Assembly: GCA_964035545.1 (NCBI GenBank)
Contig: OZ037770.1
Coordinates: forward strand, 1,132,501 to 1,196,500
Source: Bugula neritina
Taxonomy: Eukaryota > Bryozoa > Gymnolaemata > Cheilostomatida > Bugulidae
Length of the DNA stretch: 64,000 nucleotides
Reading direction: 5' to 3'
Positions 28,257 through 43,359 of this stretch are shown piece by piece. The translations under genes were made by a program, and so were the position numbers. Every line of letters begins with the position of its first letter. The first letter of the stretch is position 1. The notes under the pieces are model-generated. The model was not told the origin of the DNA. It ran no database searches and saw only the letters and a list, made by a program, of their open reading frames with translations.

Positions 28257-30032
28257 AATGATATTTTACTACACCATAAACACATTGCCATGCAGAGATA
28301 AAGTGTCGGTTTCCACTATTTCCAGTTCAGTTAGCATCTGAATATCTGATTAGTTGCTCATTGGATTTTCAAACATTTAACTCATAATGCACGATACCTT
28401 TAAGATTGAGCTGCATTGAACTTCGATACACAGTTGGTTTAAGGTCATGCTTTTCAGTTTCTGGCTCTTTGCCAGGTGCTTTATGTTCTATATGAACAAT
28501 GTTCCACTGATAGCTCGAACAGGTTGAATGTCACAAGAACAAAAAAAATATGAAAAGATAAAGAAACTTATGTTCTCCAATATACTTTTTTATTTTTTTC
28601 AAAAGCCAATTCATGTTTAAGTTATAGCTTGTTGAAAAACATAGTCCCCCTTCCACATTTTTTTTAATTTATACGCTCCTGACTTGTTATTGCGTCTCAA
28701 TATGCCTTGTATTTGAGTGCTCATTAGTCTCGCTTCACCAACTTTGCCTATACTTCACAAGTGCCAGTGCTGCTGGCTCAAAAGCTAAATGTTATAAAAT
28801 ATAAACTGTCAGCTAAAACCCAATCTTGTATTCCTAGGTTGGTTGGCCTAAATAAAACAATAGCCAAATCATGATTTCATGTTTTAAAAATTTACTCTAT
28901 TCTAACCTGCTGCCTAGCATAGTTCTATTTTTGATGTATAATTACAGAATTTGTGAAACATTTTTTTGGCAACCATCCTAGTTATAAAATGCAGTAATGG
29001 TACTTATAATATTATATTATTATCATTATAATATATTATATAGTATTATGTGTGTTTTTATTATACTGCATAATATATATTTTATTATTGTTGTTGTGCA
29101 AACAAGTGCAATTAACCTAGTTTTCAAAATTTACCTCTAAATTATCAGAATATCAGTTTAGATATTTTCATGCTTTGTTAAGTAAACCTAAAAAAAGAGG
29201 CTGTATTCCCAAAGTAAAGGGTGTTGAACTATGAACTATATTAGATTAGCCACTCTGCTACCAAGTGCATCAGTATAATATTATATGAATAGCTCTGATG
29301 CTTTGTCTCCGGTGGCTGGCTGCGATATGATAACTTGGCCAACTTCCAAGAGTTTAAAATTGGCGCAATTATTCAAGAGGTTACATACTGCACAGAGCTA
29401 GCAGTGATAGTAACCTTGCTATTGGCAGTACTTATTACAACTGCCAGCATATAAGCTGCATTGTAGAATGCCGTTGGGGTAGGCTAGTAAAATTAAATTC
29501 TGCTCTCTAATATACCTTAGACACAATGCAGCAACATAATTTTTAGTTTCAAATTACATTTGCCACCCTTACATGAGCTGTGGGCTTCATAAAGATTCAT
29601 ATGATTAGAGATTTATGCTATAGGCCCTACCTGTGCTAGTGTATGATGAAAATAACACACCATTGTCAAAGTTAACTTCAAGTATGTTGTTTTCCAGAAA
29701 CTCAGTATTGTCGATTTATCTCTCGCATACAAATACTTATGTAATAGCATACAGTTTAAGTTTTATTTTAGAGCACATCTGCAAACTCTACAATAAGAAC
29801 TTGCTTTACCAGTCTATTTCAGACCTGTTTTTGTAGCTAGTAATACGCAAGCTACTTATTTTTAAACTTTTGGGTTATTTGTTCAAAACCATTAGCTTTG
29901 CTAGTAACCAGGGGCTATTGCAACAGTTCACTGCTAATCAACATGAATTGACAGCCTAATAATTATAACCCATTTGCGAGCGAAATATTTATGTATTGAT
30001 AGTTACTCATATAGTTGGCAATTTATTAACGA

Positions 30033-30107
30033 TGACTGAGTGGTTCAGAGGTTAAGGGCATCGGCGATGAGTTGGTTGGTCATGGTTTAATCCTAGTATG
30101 TTGCAAT
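30033..30107 (+). repeat. Degraded tRNA-like repeat
   Basis: GAGTGGTTCAGAGGTTAAGGGC followed by a B-box-like GGTTTAATCC; reads like the first part of a tRNA-derived SINE. Confidence 0.4.
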
Positions 30108-31721
30108 TTTTTTTTGTCAACTTATGCAAATCCTACGCATGTATAATAAATATGGCTATAATTGTAAAGTTTTTTTTAACTCTTGTTCAACAGTAAGACA
30201 ACATACATGCATAATAATTAGATACTGAACCCTGGGCTAAACCTTAAATTGATCTTATAGAATACAATGTACTTAAAATAATCATATGTGAATTAGAGAA
30301 ACTGGAAGTACACCTGATGCACTATAGACAGACCTTTACTGACAAGACTGCAAAGTGAAGTGATTTAGCTGAAATTAACTCTGCAAAACAAACAAAGAAT
30401 TATGTTGTGCTGAGGCATTGTCAATAGATTGTAACATAGTGAGATGATTCAGCTAAGTGCTAATGTAAAACAGGGAACATTATATTGGCAGAAATCCAAT
30501 AGATTGCCAATTTGTGCGAGAGGGTACTATATTATGTTATTGTGATAGCGCGCAGAGCGGCAAACGTACTAGGAATGTTATAATTAGTCACAGGAGCGTA
30601 GCTAGAACCACCATATGAAGAATTTAGAAAATTGCAGTGAAACTTGCAAAATGGTGTATGTTTTTACCAAATTGTGAAGAGCATAAACAGAATTTCAAAA
30701 AACAAAGAAAGTATATTAGAGAAAACATATCAAGGAATGTCAAGTTTAACTTTTAGACTTTATAAAATGAATCCCCTGTGCTACAGCAGTGGAACATGGA
30801 GGGTGTAAAATTTTACTTATTATGCAACAACTTTCTCAGAAAATTTTTTATTGAAAAATTAAAAAAGTATATGAAAAAGGAATGCAAGAGCTATCTTTTC
30901 ATGTAAAATTTATTAATGTGAGACAAAAACTGTTCGAGCTATCCCCTGGAAACCGTTTATATATAACATAAAGCAGTGCCTGAATCTGGAAAGTAATGAC
31001 CTTAAACTAACTGTGAGTGTATATATACTCCCACAGAGAAGGAGAAATGTGTGAACGTGTAGTAATAGATACATACAGAAGGCTACCTATGATGGATTGA
31101 AAAAGGTTTAGATCTACTATAATTTGCGATCACTAACATCATCCTTCAGCACCAGCTGATTGGTTTTTAAAGAAACAAAACTTGATAGGTTAAAATCAGT
31201 CAGTATAACTTAGCCAATTGACAAAACAGTCGAGTTTGCATCGGAAGCGTACAAATCTTGGACGCAGTCAGTGTAGAAATGAATAGTGCATATGCAAAGT
31301 GTTATTACATATACAGCTCAAATTAAATACCGCAATATCAAATAATCACAGCTTCCTTCTATCCTAACCGTGCAGTCAAAAGGCAAATTGCCATAAACAG
31401 TGTCACATATATACAAAAAACATTGTGGTAGCCATGCATGACATCATGCAGTAAAGCTTAGAGATAATAACACAAAGTTAACTATTATTTACAAAAAAGC
31501 TTTGCTATGCATTATCATTGGTTTATCTTTATATGTACAGGATTTCTTTTTTACTGACTTAACATAAAAACTTTGGTGTGATATTTTTTGCGTACTATAT
31601 TTGAAAAACATGCATCGCAAAATATAATATTTTTACATTTCATCAATCTTTTCAGAAGCTTACCATTGAATTTGAACAACAATAACACTAATAAACATTC
31701 AAGTTGTTATTCTTTACAATA

Positions 31722-32150
31722 GCAGTTGTTTGTTAACATTATTTCTGATTACATTAGATCTAATCATTATAATTTCCTCGCTTTATAATCACAATTATTT
31801 CATTTTCACGAGTGCTTCAATAAAACACAATTTATGGTGTTTGTTTTATAAATAATAATGACAGAAGAAAGGTGAGAAAATTTCAAACAAGAGCTTTTCC
31901 TTGATTGTTTACTGAGTAGCTGCACTAACACTCTTTCCTGTTTATCTTTGTGCTATAACTGTGTGACAACTTTAAATAATGAAACTGCAGCTTTTTATTT
32001 GATTCCCTGTTTGATTCAATTTTATTTTGAGAACAGTGCATGTAATTGTACCTTGAAAGAACAGTAGTTAACAATACTAAATAAAATAACTAAATAATGA
32101 CACCTCTCTAAAAATATGAAGTGCATGTATATAATATCTTCATCCATTTT
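31722..32150. promoter_or_regulatory. Shared upstream module, copy at B4
   Basis: Contains TAATCATTATAATTTCCTC, AAACTGCAGCTTTTTATT and GTGCATG in the usual order; the last quarter is more diverged than in B2 and B3. Confidence 0.6.
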
Positions 32151-32204
32151 GTTTGATTACGTAATTATAATGCATATCTACTATTTATTAAAACAAATGG
32201 GACT

Positions 32205-32214
32205 TATATATAAG
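32205..32214 (+). promoter_or_regulatory. TATA box of B4
   Basis: TATATATAAG, about 100 bp before the ATG and equivalent in place to that of B2. Confidence 0.65.
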
Positions 32215-32303
32215 AGCCATATGAATTTGCATAATAATATATTACACTATATACGTAGCAGCCAGCGTGGCTCACACCTGCAAGTACCTGCTAAGACACC
32301 AAA

Positions 32304-34282
<1,979 letters not shown>

Positions 34283-34705
34283 CATCTCAATTAGTATATT
34301 CTACATCGGTAGACTGTGGTTCTTGTCTTTTATTCTAAGCTAATAATTCTGTATTTTTGCTTTTCACAATTAAACTCAAAATTAAAAAGGATACATAGTC
34401 AAACTTTTTATATTATCATTTTAAAATTGTCATTTTTAAATATATATTTTTAAAAATTTAACGTAATAAAAATTAATTTTATGTTTTAAACGGTTATGGT
34501 TTCTACTGCAAAATAAATTGTAAGTAAAAAAAAGTTACTAAAGTATAATTTAATATAAAAATTTAGTTCTTTGCCATAGCCATAACATATAGCTATATTG
34601 AAGAGTAAAATGCAATGAGAAAAACAATCATAATAATGCTCTTAGTCTGCCAACTACCTGTTTAGTCTGTCAACCATGCACCTGTTTAGTCTGTTAACTA
34701 CCTGT
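34283..34705. other. Convergent 3' interval B4/kinase
   Basis: Contains the 3' UTRs of both genes; the first part is duplicated B-block 3' flank, followed by a short repeat of CTGTTTAGTCTGTCAACTAC-type words (34645-34720). Confidence 0.55.
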
Positions 34706-37700
34706 CTAGTCTATCAACTGGTAGCCGTCTAATTTTAAGAGCCAATCAGCTGCAGACATTCTCTTGTTGGGGTCAAAGTTCAATACCATTAAAAGTATTT
34801 GTCTGTTTACTGGTAACAACATCTGAAGAGACTCGGGAAGTAAATTGTCGAGAAGTTCTTTAGGAACTTTGGTCCCCTTGTATGTGGCTACTTCCTTGTA
34901 TGGCTGGACACCTGGAAAGTTGGTGCACAATAAGTTGGCCAATTCATAATAAGTTTCTTTTTCTAAATAATAATCTGTAGTGACCTTTGAACTTAACAGT
35001 GTAGGCTCGTTTACAACATGATTTTTTTAAGTTTTTCTATTGAATAAATTTCGACTTCTAAGATTTTTGCTATAATCTAACAAAAAGAATATTTAGCTTG
35101 CTGATCTCTACGTTCCTAAATATATATCTAATATCATTAACTGGTTTGTCTTTTCATAAATTCTCTAATAACTACCCAACAGAGAATAGAACATTAGGAT
35201 TACCTGTCATAACTTCCAGAGCTGTCAGTCCCATGGACCACATGTCTGCTGCCTTTGTTGGCGCTGCTCGATGTAACAGTTCTGGAGCCCTGTATAAAGG
35301 GGTACCTGCATATTGAACAATAACTATTATGAAATTACAAATAACATTTCTCCTTTGATATAAAATTTTGCACCTTATTTGTAAAAAATAATTACTTCCA
35401 CTAGGATTCGAACCCGAGACCTTCAGCTTGCAAGCAGGCGCGCTAACCACTACACCACGTGTCTAGCAAAAGTATTGTATTAATCAACTCACCTTGCCAG
35501 GGGCAATAAGTGTAACTCATGTCCTTAAAGCTGACAGTAAAGTTTGAAATTCCAAAGTCTGCCAGTTTTCCTGTTCCACGTTGAATCTAAACCGAAAGGA
35601 CAAAGGTTACTTACTTGAATGTGAACAGGAACAAAGTTGGAGCGCTGTTTCATTGCCAAGAAGATAAATTTAAATAACAAAGTATCTTGAGTTTAGTTTC
35701 TGGTTTATATATACACTTTCTCATTTTCTGTTTCTAAATCTAAACTTTTAAAACATATCTCAATATTTTAAGCTCATTCTATAGGCAGGTTATAGCCGTT
35801 TTTAGAAAACTTTAGAATTTTTCAAATTATAAAATTTTTGTGCATGATTTTTTATGTCTATAATGAACAAGAAATAAATACAATAACTCAAATTACTATA
35901 GAAACTAGACTTAAACACCAACTTGAGACTAGCTTTGGAGAGGGGGTGTATAACTAACACCCCAAACAAGTCACCAACTCAAGTCTAATGGCTATTAACT
36001 CAACTCACCAGAATGTTGTCAGGCTTTATATCCATGTGGATCATATCTTTACTGTGGAGGTAGACTAACCCACACATGACGTCTTTAAGTATGTCAAAGA
36101 TATCGCCCTGAAAAAATGCGCTCATGGCAATCAAATGTGTCAATTGAAAAGTATGAAGAATTATGTAACACACATAAAAAGTAGTTATTGCTATATTTGT
36201 TGGAATTATATTTGATATACCTTCGAGTATTGAGTATTTTGGAGTTGTCTTGACAATGTTCTAAGGTCCTTCTCACACAGCTCCATTACTAGTCCAATCT
36301 TTGAGTCCACGATACCCAAACCATAAAACTGAATAATATTTGGGTGTCGAAGAGCCCTGTGTGATAAAGTGATAGAAATTAAACATAAAACTAAAATTGC
36401 TGCCGTATTGAAAAATTTTAATATTTAAATGTGCATATTTACATGTATGCGTAAGATGCTTTCCATAAACAAAAAAAAACATTTTAACACTCATTTATAG
36501 ATTTGGATATTTTATTATTTAATGGGTTTAAATTTGAATTAATATATAAATAAACATTTTGCATCCATCTATTGTAAACCTGTGTAGATTTGAAACTGAG
36601 CAGCATGGCTTTATATTAGTTATAAGCTTTAGAGCAATAACCGCTTTTACTTTAAAGCTTTATATTCCTCAGCATTTTCAAGAGAGGCGGTTGACCAGTC
36701 TACATCTTGGGCATCTGCCAACACTTTTATAGCTACTGGAGTCGCCAACCAGGTGCCACTGTATACACTCGCTTCTCCTCCCTTACCTATCCTCTCCTTC
36801 ATCTTCACATCCTGCAGAACTAAAAGCATATTCATGCTAATTGTTTTATAATATAAAATTCCTTGAAATTTAAGATTAATTAATTCTATAAATATCGAAG
36901 ACCTAAGAACTATCATATTATTGACTACAATAACTTAAAGAAGTCACACAAACATATTGATTACTGTAGGCACAGCAATAGCCTTCAAATTTGAAAGTAA
37001 TTTGAACAAATTTAATAAATTAAAAAAAATTAGAACTTATATTTAAAAACAAATGGCACTATTACAAAAAAAAGCTCACCTTCCGACCGAACAGCGGCAT
37101 CATAGCTGGGCAGCTTTTCACTGTCCCCGTCACTGAGACTAAGTTCAGACAAAGTTGCTAAAAATGCAGTAGTATAAGTTGATTTGTTTGGCTGTCGAAC
37201 CATAACATTAAAATAAGTTGCAGAATTGCTGCTAAATGACATCATTGTAGTGTTGTGATCACCTGCAGTCGTCATAGTGGTGTAATATGTTAGCCGTGCC
37301 CGTTCGCAAGCCAGAGGTCTCGGGTTTGGATCCCAGTGGGGGCAAAATTATTGTATATATAACAATCACAGCTGATGATTGAAAAGACCTTTGTATATAT
37401 ATATTCAATACTTGAATATTGTACTATATGTCATGTTATTCTATTTTATATCATATAGTATATCATATAACTATATTATATTATATTATATTATATGTCA
37501 TATTATATTATACAATGCTATATACATATTACAAAATGTTGCAATATAATATATCATATTATATATTATATTTTACCATATAATATTATATCATATTATA
37601 TTATACATATATTATGTAAATATACCATAATTTGCTATAATAATATATTATATGTTATATTAAATTACATCGGGGAGAGGGGAGGGGGGAGGGGGGAGGG

Positions 37701-39153
37701 GGGAGGGGGAAGGGGGAGGGGGGAGGGGGGAGGGGGGAGGGGGAAGGGGGAGGGGGGAGGGATTATTATACACTGCATCATATTATATCATATCAACTAA
37801 CATTATATTATAACTATTGTGTAACATTATTTTATTGTACCCTGCTATATTATCTGTTATATATTGTATTTTATTGTCTTATAACAATTATAGTTTTTCT
37901 ATTATGAATTACAATTATGCAATATTCAACTATAAGTTATAATATAATATAAATTACATTGTGTTATATATTATACTATACTATGCTACAATGTACAATA
38001 TTTGAGCATTTTTTCTAGTTTTACTGTTAATATTGGAAAAAATCTTTGACAATTATACTGAATACTATATTAGCACTTATTAATTTTTTTATACTCACCT
38101 GATTTGGAGAGATTAGCTATATACATGTAATTTGATGATCTCCGACTATCGGACTCAGAGTAGTGACTACTTTTGTTACTTCCTGTACTGTCATCTATGA
38201 AATAGTTTATTTCACAACCCATTTACCAATTGAATTATTTACAAAAGTATTTAAACAAATTTATAAAAAAGCTTCATTTTAATGATATTTTTGTTCCGAT
38301 TATTAACTGAGCGTTGTAAAATATTAAAATTGCATGTTTTTATAATAACTTGTTGAAAAAAGTGCATGCATACATGATTTATCTCTATGTGATACCATGC
38401 ATGCAATCAGCTTTGCAAAAAGGCATTTGAATATATAATAATAAAGCATTTATATATTTAATATATTTTATTTTAATTTTTTGCCCAGTATAAATAAAAT
38501 ATTATGTTTTTCTAATTTGCACTGAAAAACTGAGATATTTAATATAATTTAAATTTAGTTTGCAAAATATAAACATACTTAAGTTTGCTAAAAAGAACTG
38601 AAGTAAGCAGTAAAATTTAATAGCATGCCTGTCTTTATAAATGACCATATAAGGGCATAGCTCAACAGTCAATAAACCAGCTGCATAAACTGTGATTACA
38701 TAAGCCTATGAATAGTTAGCTTATTTTCTATATTACAATTTCTGTTGTCACAAAAACTTTCAGTCAATATTAAAAAATAGTTCGCTTTACTAAATTGATT
38801 AAAGCTAATTGCTGAGTTGTGAAAAATATCAAACTGTACTTTAAAGTAACTCAGGAATTTTTGATGACATTTTAATAGCCTTATTGGTATTAAAACCGTT
38901 AAATGGCTTAAGCCTTAAAGTAAAAGACTTATACATATGAAGTTAAAACTAATTTTTACAGTAGTTAATAAGAAAAGGCTTACCTGCTGCAAGTCCCAAT
39001 TTCATTATGCATTGCTTGATTTACATTAACAAAATTTATTTACATAATATATACAAGCAAACTGCAAAATGTTAATAAAAATATAGATACAATAACTGCT
39101 ACTTTATTGCTTTTTTTAAATATTGTAAAACTTACTGTTGTCATGTCTGTGAT

Positions 39154-39193
<40 letters not shown>

Positions 39194-40431
39194 GTGAGTA
39201 AAAGCTTACTGCAAAAGTCTTTTGATGCATAACTTCTGGTGCTGCTGCTGTTACTGCTGCTGTTTCTACCAGAACCTGGAATACAATGTCACAATTGTTT
39301 TAAAGAGTCTCCAGCATGTTGGATTTATGCAGAATTCAAATATAGCCATCAATATCATAGCTATCAGCTAATATAACTCTAGGGTTGTCTGCCCAAGCAA
39401 ATTTATTTTATAATAAATTTTGTGCCCACATGTCTATAATGCGTTGCAACCCTTAGCCAATCGGCAAATGCGCCTATAAATGACATTCCAAATTAATTCA
39501 AAACATGTATGTGTGGCAGCATTTATTATAAAAATAATTTGCGCAGACAAATACTCTGAAATTTCAAAATACTTCAACTCTGCATTATATAAATTAAAGC
39601 TGACCTAAAACTTAGTATATCAATATTTTGTTTATGTTTTGTGTTTTATAAATTAGCTTTAAATTTCTTTCTTTTTTGTAAGGAGAGTCAAACTAACATA
39701 TGCAGCATTTTTTAAGCTTACAGGAAACATTTTTCCAATTTAACGCTCCTGATCAGGTTAGTATATGCATGAATATCGAAATATTTTTTACTGATTACAG
39801 AAGTAGTCAATTTTAAACAAGTTTTAAATAAAACAATATAGGTATCCTTGCTCTAATCATTACCTTCAGTTGTGTCTGCTAGCTGAGACGCTTGAATGCA
39901 CTCGACAATCTCATCTTCACCCCATTGTTTGGCTTGCTGGAGTGGAGTCTGGTCTAAGTTGTTCTTTAAACTCAATAGAACACAGCATTGGGCAGGTGTG
40001 AGGTTGCCTAACATCCATCTAACTGTCTCTACTCGACCTCCTAACACTGCCTCATGAGCTGCGCTATTACCAGAGTTATTCTGAACGAGAAGCAAGCTGT
40101 AGAGATCAGCGGTTGGTAGAGATCCAACGATACACTTTACAATATCCACATGACCTAACGACGCAGCCTCGTGCAAAGCTGTTCTACTTTCTTTGTTTTG
40201 TATCTCAAATATTTTCTGCAAGTCACAAGGAGGTATCATTTCTAACACCTGTTGAATTAAGTCAGTTCGCCCTTGTAGTACAGCAAAATATACCACCGTC
40301 TCTCCATCTTGGTTTTTCTCACTCAAAACTTTCAATCTGTCAGACGATGAAAAGGAAGAAAGTAGTTTTTTAAACTCTACTTCACTATGATCTCTCATAG
40401 AGTTCAGAAGCTTCTTGTACTTTTTACTCAT
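34706..40431 (-). CDS. Ankyrin-repeat protein kinase with non-RD catalytic loop
   Basis: Ten coding exons: 40431-39864, 39275-39210, 38194-38099, 37157-37080, 36819-36651, 36356-36221, 36107-36009, 35586-35493, 35305-35204, 34962-34706; 554 residues. Residues about 40-185 form ankyrin repeats (for example RTALHEAASLGHVDIVK and NSAAHEAVLGGRVETVR). Residues 190-269 are a Ser-rich linker. The kinase domain runs from about 275: glycine loop IGKGGEAS (280-287), VAIK lysine at 301, catalytic loop HMDIKPDN (395-402), DFG at 414-416, GTPLYRAPE (436-444). The essential Lys, Asp and DFG are present, so it should be active, but the usual HRD is HMD, a non-RD kinase. Ankyrin plus kinase suggests TKL/RIPK-like signalling, which is inference. 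Two SINE-like repeats and a G-rich tract lie in its introns. Confidence 0.87.
35394..35462 (-). repeat. tRNA-derived SINE-like element in a kinase intron
   Basis: Reverse strand reads CGCCTGCTTGCAAGCTGAAG and a good B box GGTTCGAATCC; same family as 1752, 3583 and 37271. Confidence 0.65.
37271..37346 (+). repeat. tRNA-derived SINE-like element in a kinase intron
   Basis: GTGGTGTAATATGTTAGCC (A-box side), CGCAAGCCAGAGGTCTCGGG and GTTTGGATCCCAGTGGGGGC (B-box side). Confidence 0.65.
37430..37670. repeat. TA/TATTA-rich low-complexity stretch
   Basis: Degenerate ATATTATATTATAT repeats leading into the G-rich tract; similar DNA follows it to about 38000. Confidence 0.7.
37671..37761. repeat. G-rich (GGGAGG)n tract in kinase intron 3
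   Basis: About 90 bp of GGGGGGAGG units, purine only on the + strand, which is the template strand of the kinase gene. Runs of four or more G at short spacing could form G-quadruplexes. Confidence 0.93.
39152..39195. repeat. (CAAT)n microsatellite
   Basis: About ten CAAT units, next to the small exon 39275-39210 in the kinase intron. Confidence 0.95.
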
Positions 40432-43359
40432 TATGGTTTCTGTGAGTCTTTCTTTAGACTGATAAAACTGAATCGATCTGAGTTTGAATATTGAACACTA
40501 CTGAGTGTACATTGGAAGTTACTAAACAAGCATGACTAGCTATAACCTATTGTGAAACTGCAGCTACAGGCTCTGCACTTCACTGATAACATGCAGTTTG
40601 AAGCACATTTACTAGATTAAAAAGTATGTTATCATAATTAATGTACACAAACACCAATGCGAGTTTGACTAACCTGTCAGTCTGACACAGAAAAGCTGCA
40701 CAAGTGTTAAAGTTTTACTTCTCTACTGCTGGGATCAATGAACTACAACTTTTAGTTGAATGAGAACACAACTCCAGCAGTCTGCATAATGTGCTGATCT
40801 ACTTTACTGAAGAAAGGTTTCCAGTATAACTGACATGTGAGCTAAATACTTAGGCCTACTACTACAAAATGCACAGCGCTCTATTTGCAGAAGACAAATA
40901 TGTCACATAATAATTTAAGATGGACTAAATGGTAAGGCAACTCCAGTAATTGTAACTGAGCCCATTGTATCACATGCATTAAAATCAATCATAGGATAAG
41001 TAAACTGTTACACACTAATAAAGGCAAATACAAGGAGTTAGATAAAAACTGCTGGAACTACAATTTTTTTCTAAGTAAAGCACTTGAAGTGAATAAATGA
41101 GAATAAGATAGAAAACTACTAAGAATTGTTGGTCCTGTATATCATAGAGCTAACCAACACAGAACCAAAAATTCGGCAGTTTCTAAATCCTAGTTGATAC
41201 TTAGTTGTAGTATTCTCAACATATAACTGTCTTCCTGAAAACACATAATGAAAGTTCATCTATCAATCTGATCGTTTATAACACTAATTGTTAGTATATC
41301 GTTTTCGATAATATTTAAGCATTGCTAGAGGCAGAAAACAATAGCTATATATTTTATTAATTATAAATTGCACATTTTATTGACAATTAGTATATCTATT
41401 ATATTGATAAATATTACAAAGAACGTATATCATAACACACACTATATATCACTACGATTGAAATTTAGTATATGCCTTAATTGTGTATAATAAATAAAGT
41501 GTGTTAGCATAAGTCTTCGTAATTAATATAGCTATTAGCTCTCAAATTGCGTCAGCCTACGAAGTTGTATTCTTTCGACATTCTACAATAAAAAGCTGAA
41601 CATAAGGAAATAACTCCTTGGAAAAAAGAAGACCAACCAAGTTCTTTTAAAATGATAAATCATTAAAACTGACGTCAGACGTCACGGTCATAAAAAACGT
41701 AAATGAATGAATGGAAACCCTAAAACATTATTCAATTTCATGTATAACAGTCTAGTGAACTGAAAACTAAAACTAAAATGGATTGAACTGTAATTACTTT
41801 TTAGGTTGCCAGTGGCAATTTTATCAATGTTCATAAAATTAAACTTTTTATTTTCTTTTGCATTAAATCAGTGATTTTGTTGGCTGAGTTTCTGTAGACT
41901 AAAAGTAACGTTAGGATTAGTTTAATGAGTGAGTAACTGAGTTAACCTTAACTTGACTTTGAGCCACGCCTACGAGTTTCAAGTTTTAATCACATATTGT
42001 TAACTTTGTGTTTATTTAAGTTATTTTTGGTCGTGGTGATTGCCTTATCGATGACAATAATTATTTTTAATATTCATATTGTTACTCACAGTCATAATAA
42101 TTAATATTAATGCCTTAATGGTAGCTACAAATTTCAATTTAAATTCATTTTTATTTCAAGTTGTTGTAATTCAAATTGTTAAACTTAATTACCAAAAATA
42201 ACATAAAGTATGATAGACATTGAGTCTGATAATGATAGTCATACCGATACCAAGTTTAATTATTAATACTTAATACTTATAATCTATGGTTAATGTTTTA
42301 CTAATACTGTTGCTACTTGCTGTTAGTTTTATTGTTGATACTTTTAGTACTACTGCTAGTAGTAGTAGCACTAATAGTATAACTTTTATGCTTGTAAAAT
42401 TATAGTTATACATGAACTGTGTACATATACTACTCAGTAGTCGAACACTGAAAGAGTGATACTGATACTGATAGTAATACTCATATGCCATAAGTCATAG
42501 GGATAATGAGTTCATAGTCACTCCCTCATTCTGACTTTCAGTACGAGTATCAATGTTATAGACCATAGTATTAGTGCAATGGTAATACTCCTACTAGTAC
42601 TAGTAGTTTGCACTATTGGGTTTGCTTAGGACTGAAGCTTATACTTGTAGTTATTATATAATCATAATGATAACGCAGTCACTAATTTAATCATAAGAAT
42701 GATGAAAAAATCAAAGTCTAAGTAATTACAAAAATTGTTAGTACCACAATCATGTTGATCTTTATTTTAAATTGCTACTTGCTAGTACTACTGATAACTT
42801 GACATTACTTGCGCTTTAATTGATTTTGAGTCACAGTTAATGTTATTGTTACGGAATTGATAAACATTAAAATGTTCAGCCATATTAGAGATTCACTACA
42901 CAGGTCCTGTTATTCATTAGTATAAATGCTTTTAGCTGAAAAGCAATTCAGTTTTTTCACAGATCTTGTCTTGTTAACGGCTGCTTTAACAGAACGATTT
43001 TAGTTTTGTCGTAAATGCGTGTACCTTATCACACTATTTTTCTAAGTTTTTGAAAAGTTCTAAACTCAATTTTTTTCATAAAGTGTCTACATACCAAAAT
43101 GATGCTATGTTCATATAAAACTAATAATAATATTTGGAAAATAATATTTTGAAGTAGACATCTTTGACAATGAAACGTGTGTAGCCAATAGCGGAACTTG
43201 TAAACACTGTGTCTTTATTAGCTTTATTTTTGTAGCACCTTTTACCTTCATCTGACTAACTTTGAAAACCCACTCTGACATTTTAATGAAATAAGTCTTA
43301 GTTTTGTTTTGAGTGACACATCGTGCTTGGCTCTCGTTTGTAGAGAGGCAGGAAGTGTC
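40432..43359. other. Divergent intergenic region kinase/SLC35C1
   Basis: Contains both promoters; no extra coding exon recognised. 42230-42860 is low-complexity DNA built of TAGTA/ATACTGATA words with a (AGT)n-like core near 42350-42380, resembling the stretch at 54570-55250. Confidence 0.5.

Larger units (their letters stand above)
26980..32303. other. Intergenic B3 to B4
   Basis: No coding exon recognised. To about 28440 it is the duplicated 3' flank, interrupted by a TIR element (27951-28256). 28440-31020 has no counterpart near the other B genes and shows only a degraded tRNA-like repeat (30033-30107). From 31020 it is the duplicated 5' flank of B4. Confidence 0.55.

Noticed and set aside
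37495-37800. 101-codon ORF with a Gly/Arg/Glu-rich end
   Set aside because: Made of the TA-rich and GGGAGG repeats in a kinase intron.
39152-39195. CRISPR-like or regulatory array
   Set aside because: Simple (CAAT)n microsatellite in an animal intron; no spacer structure.
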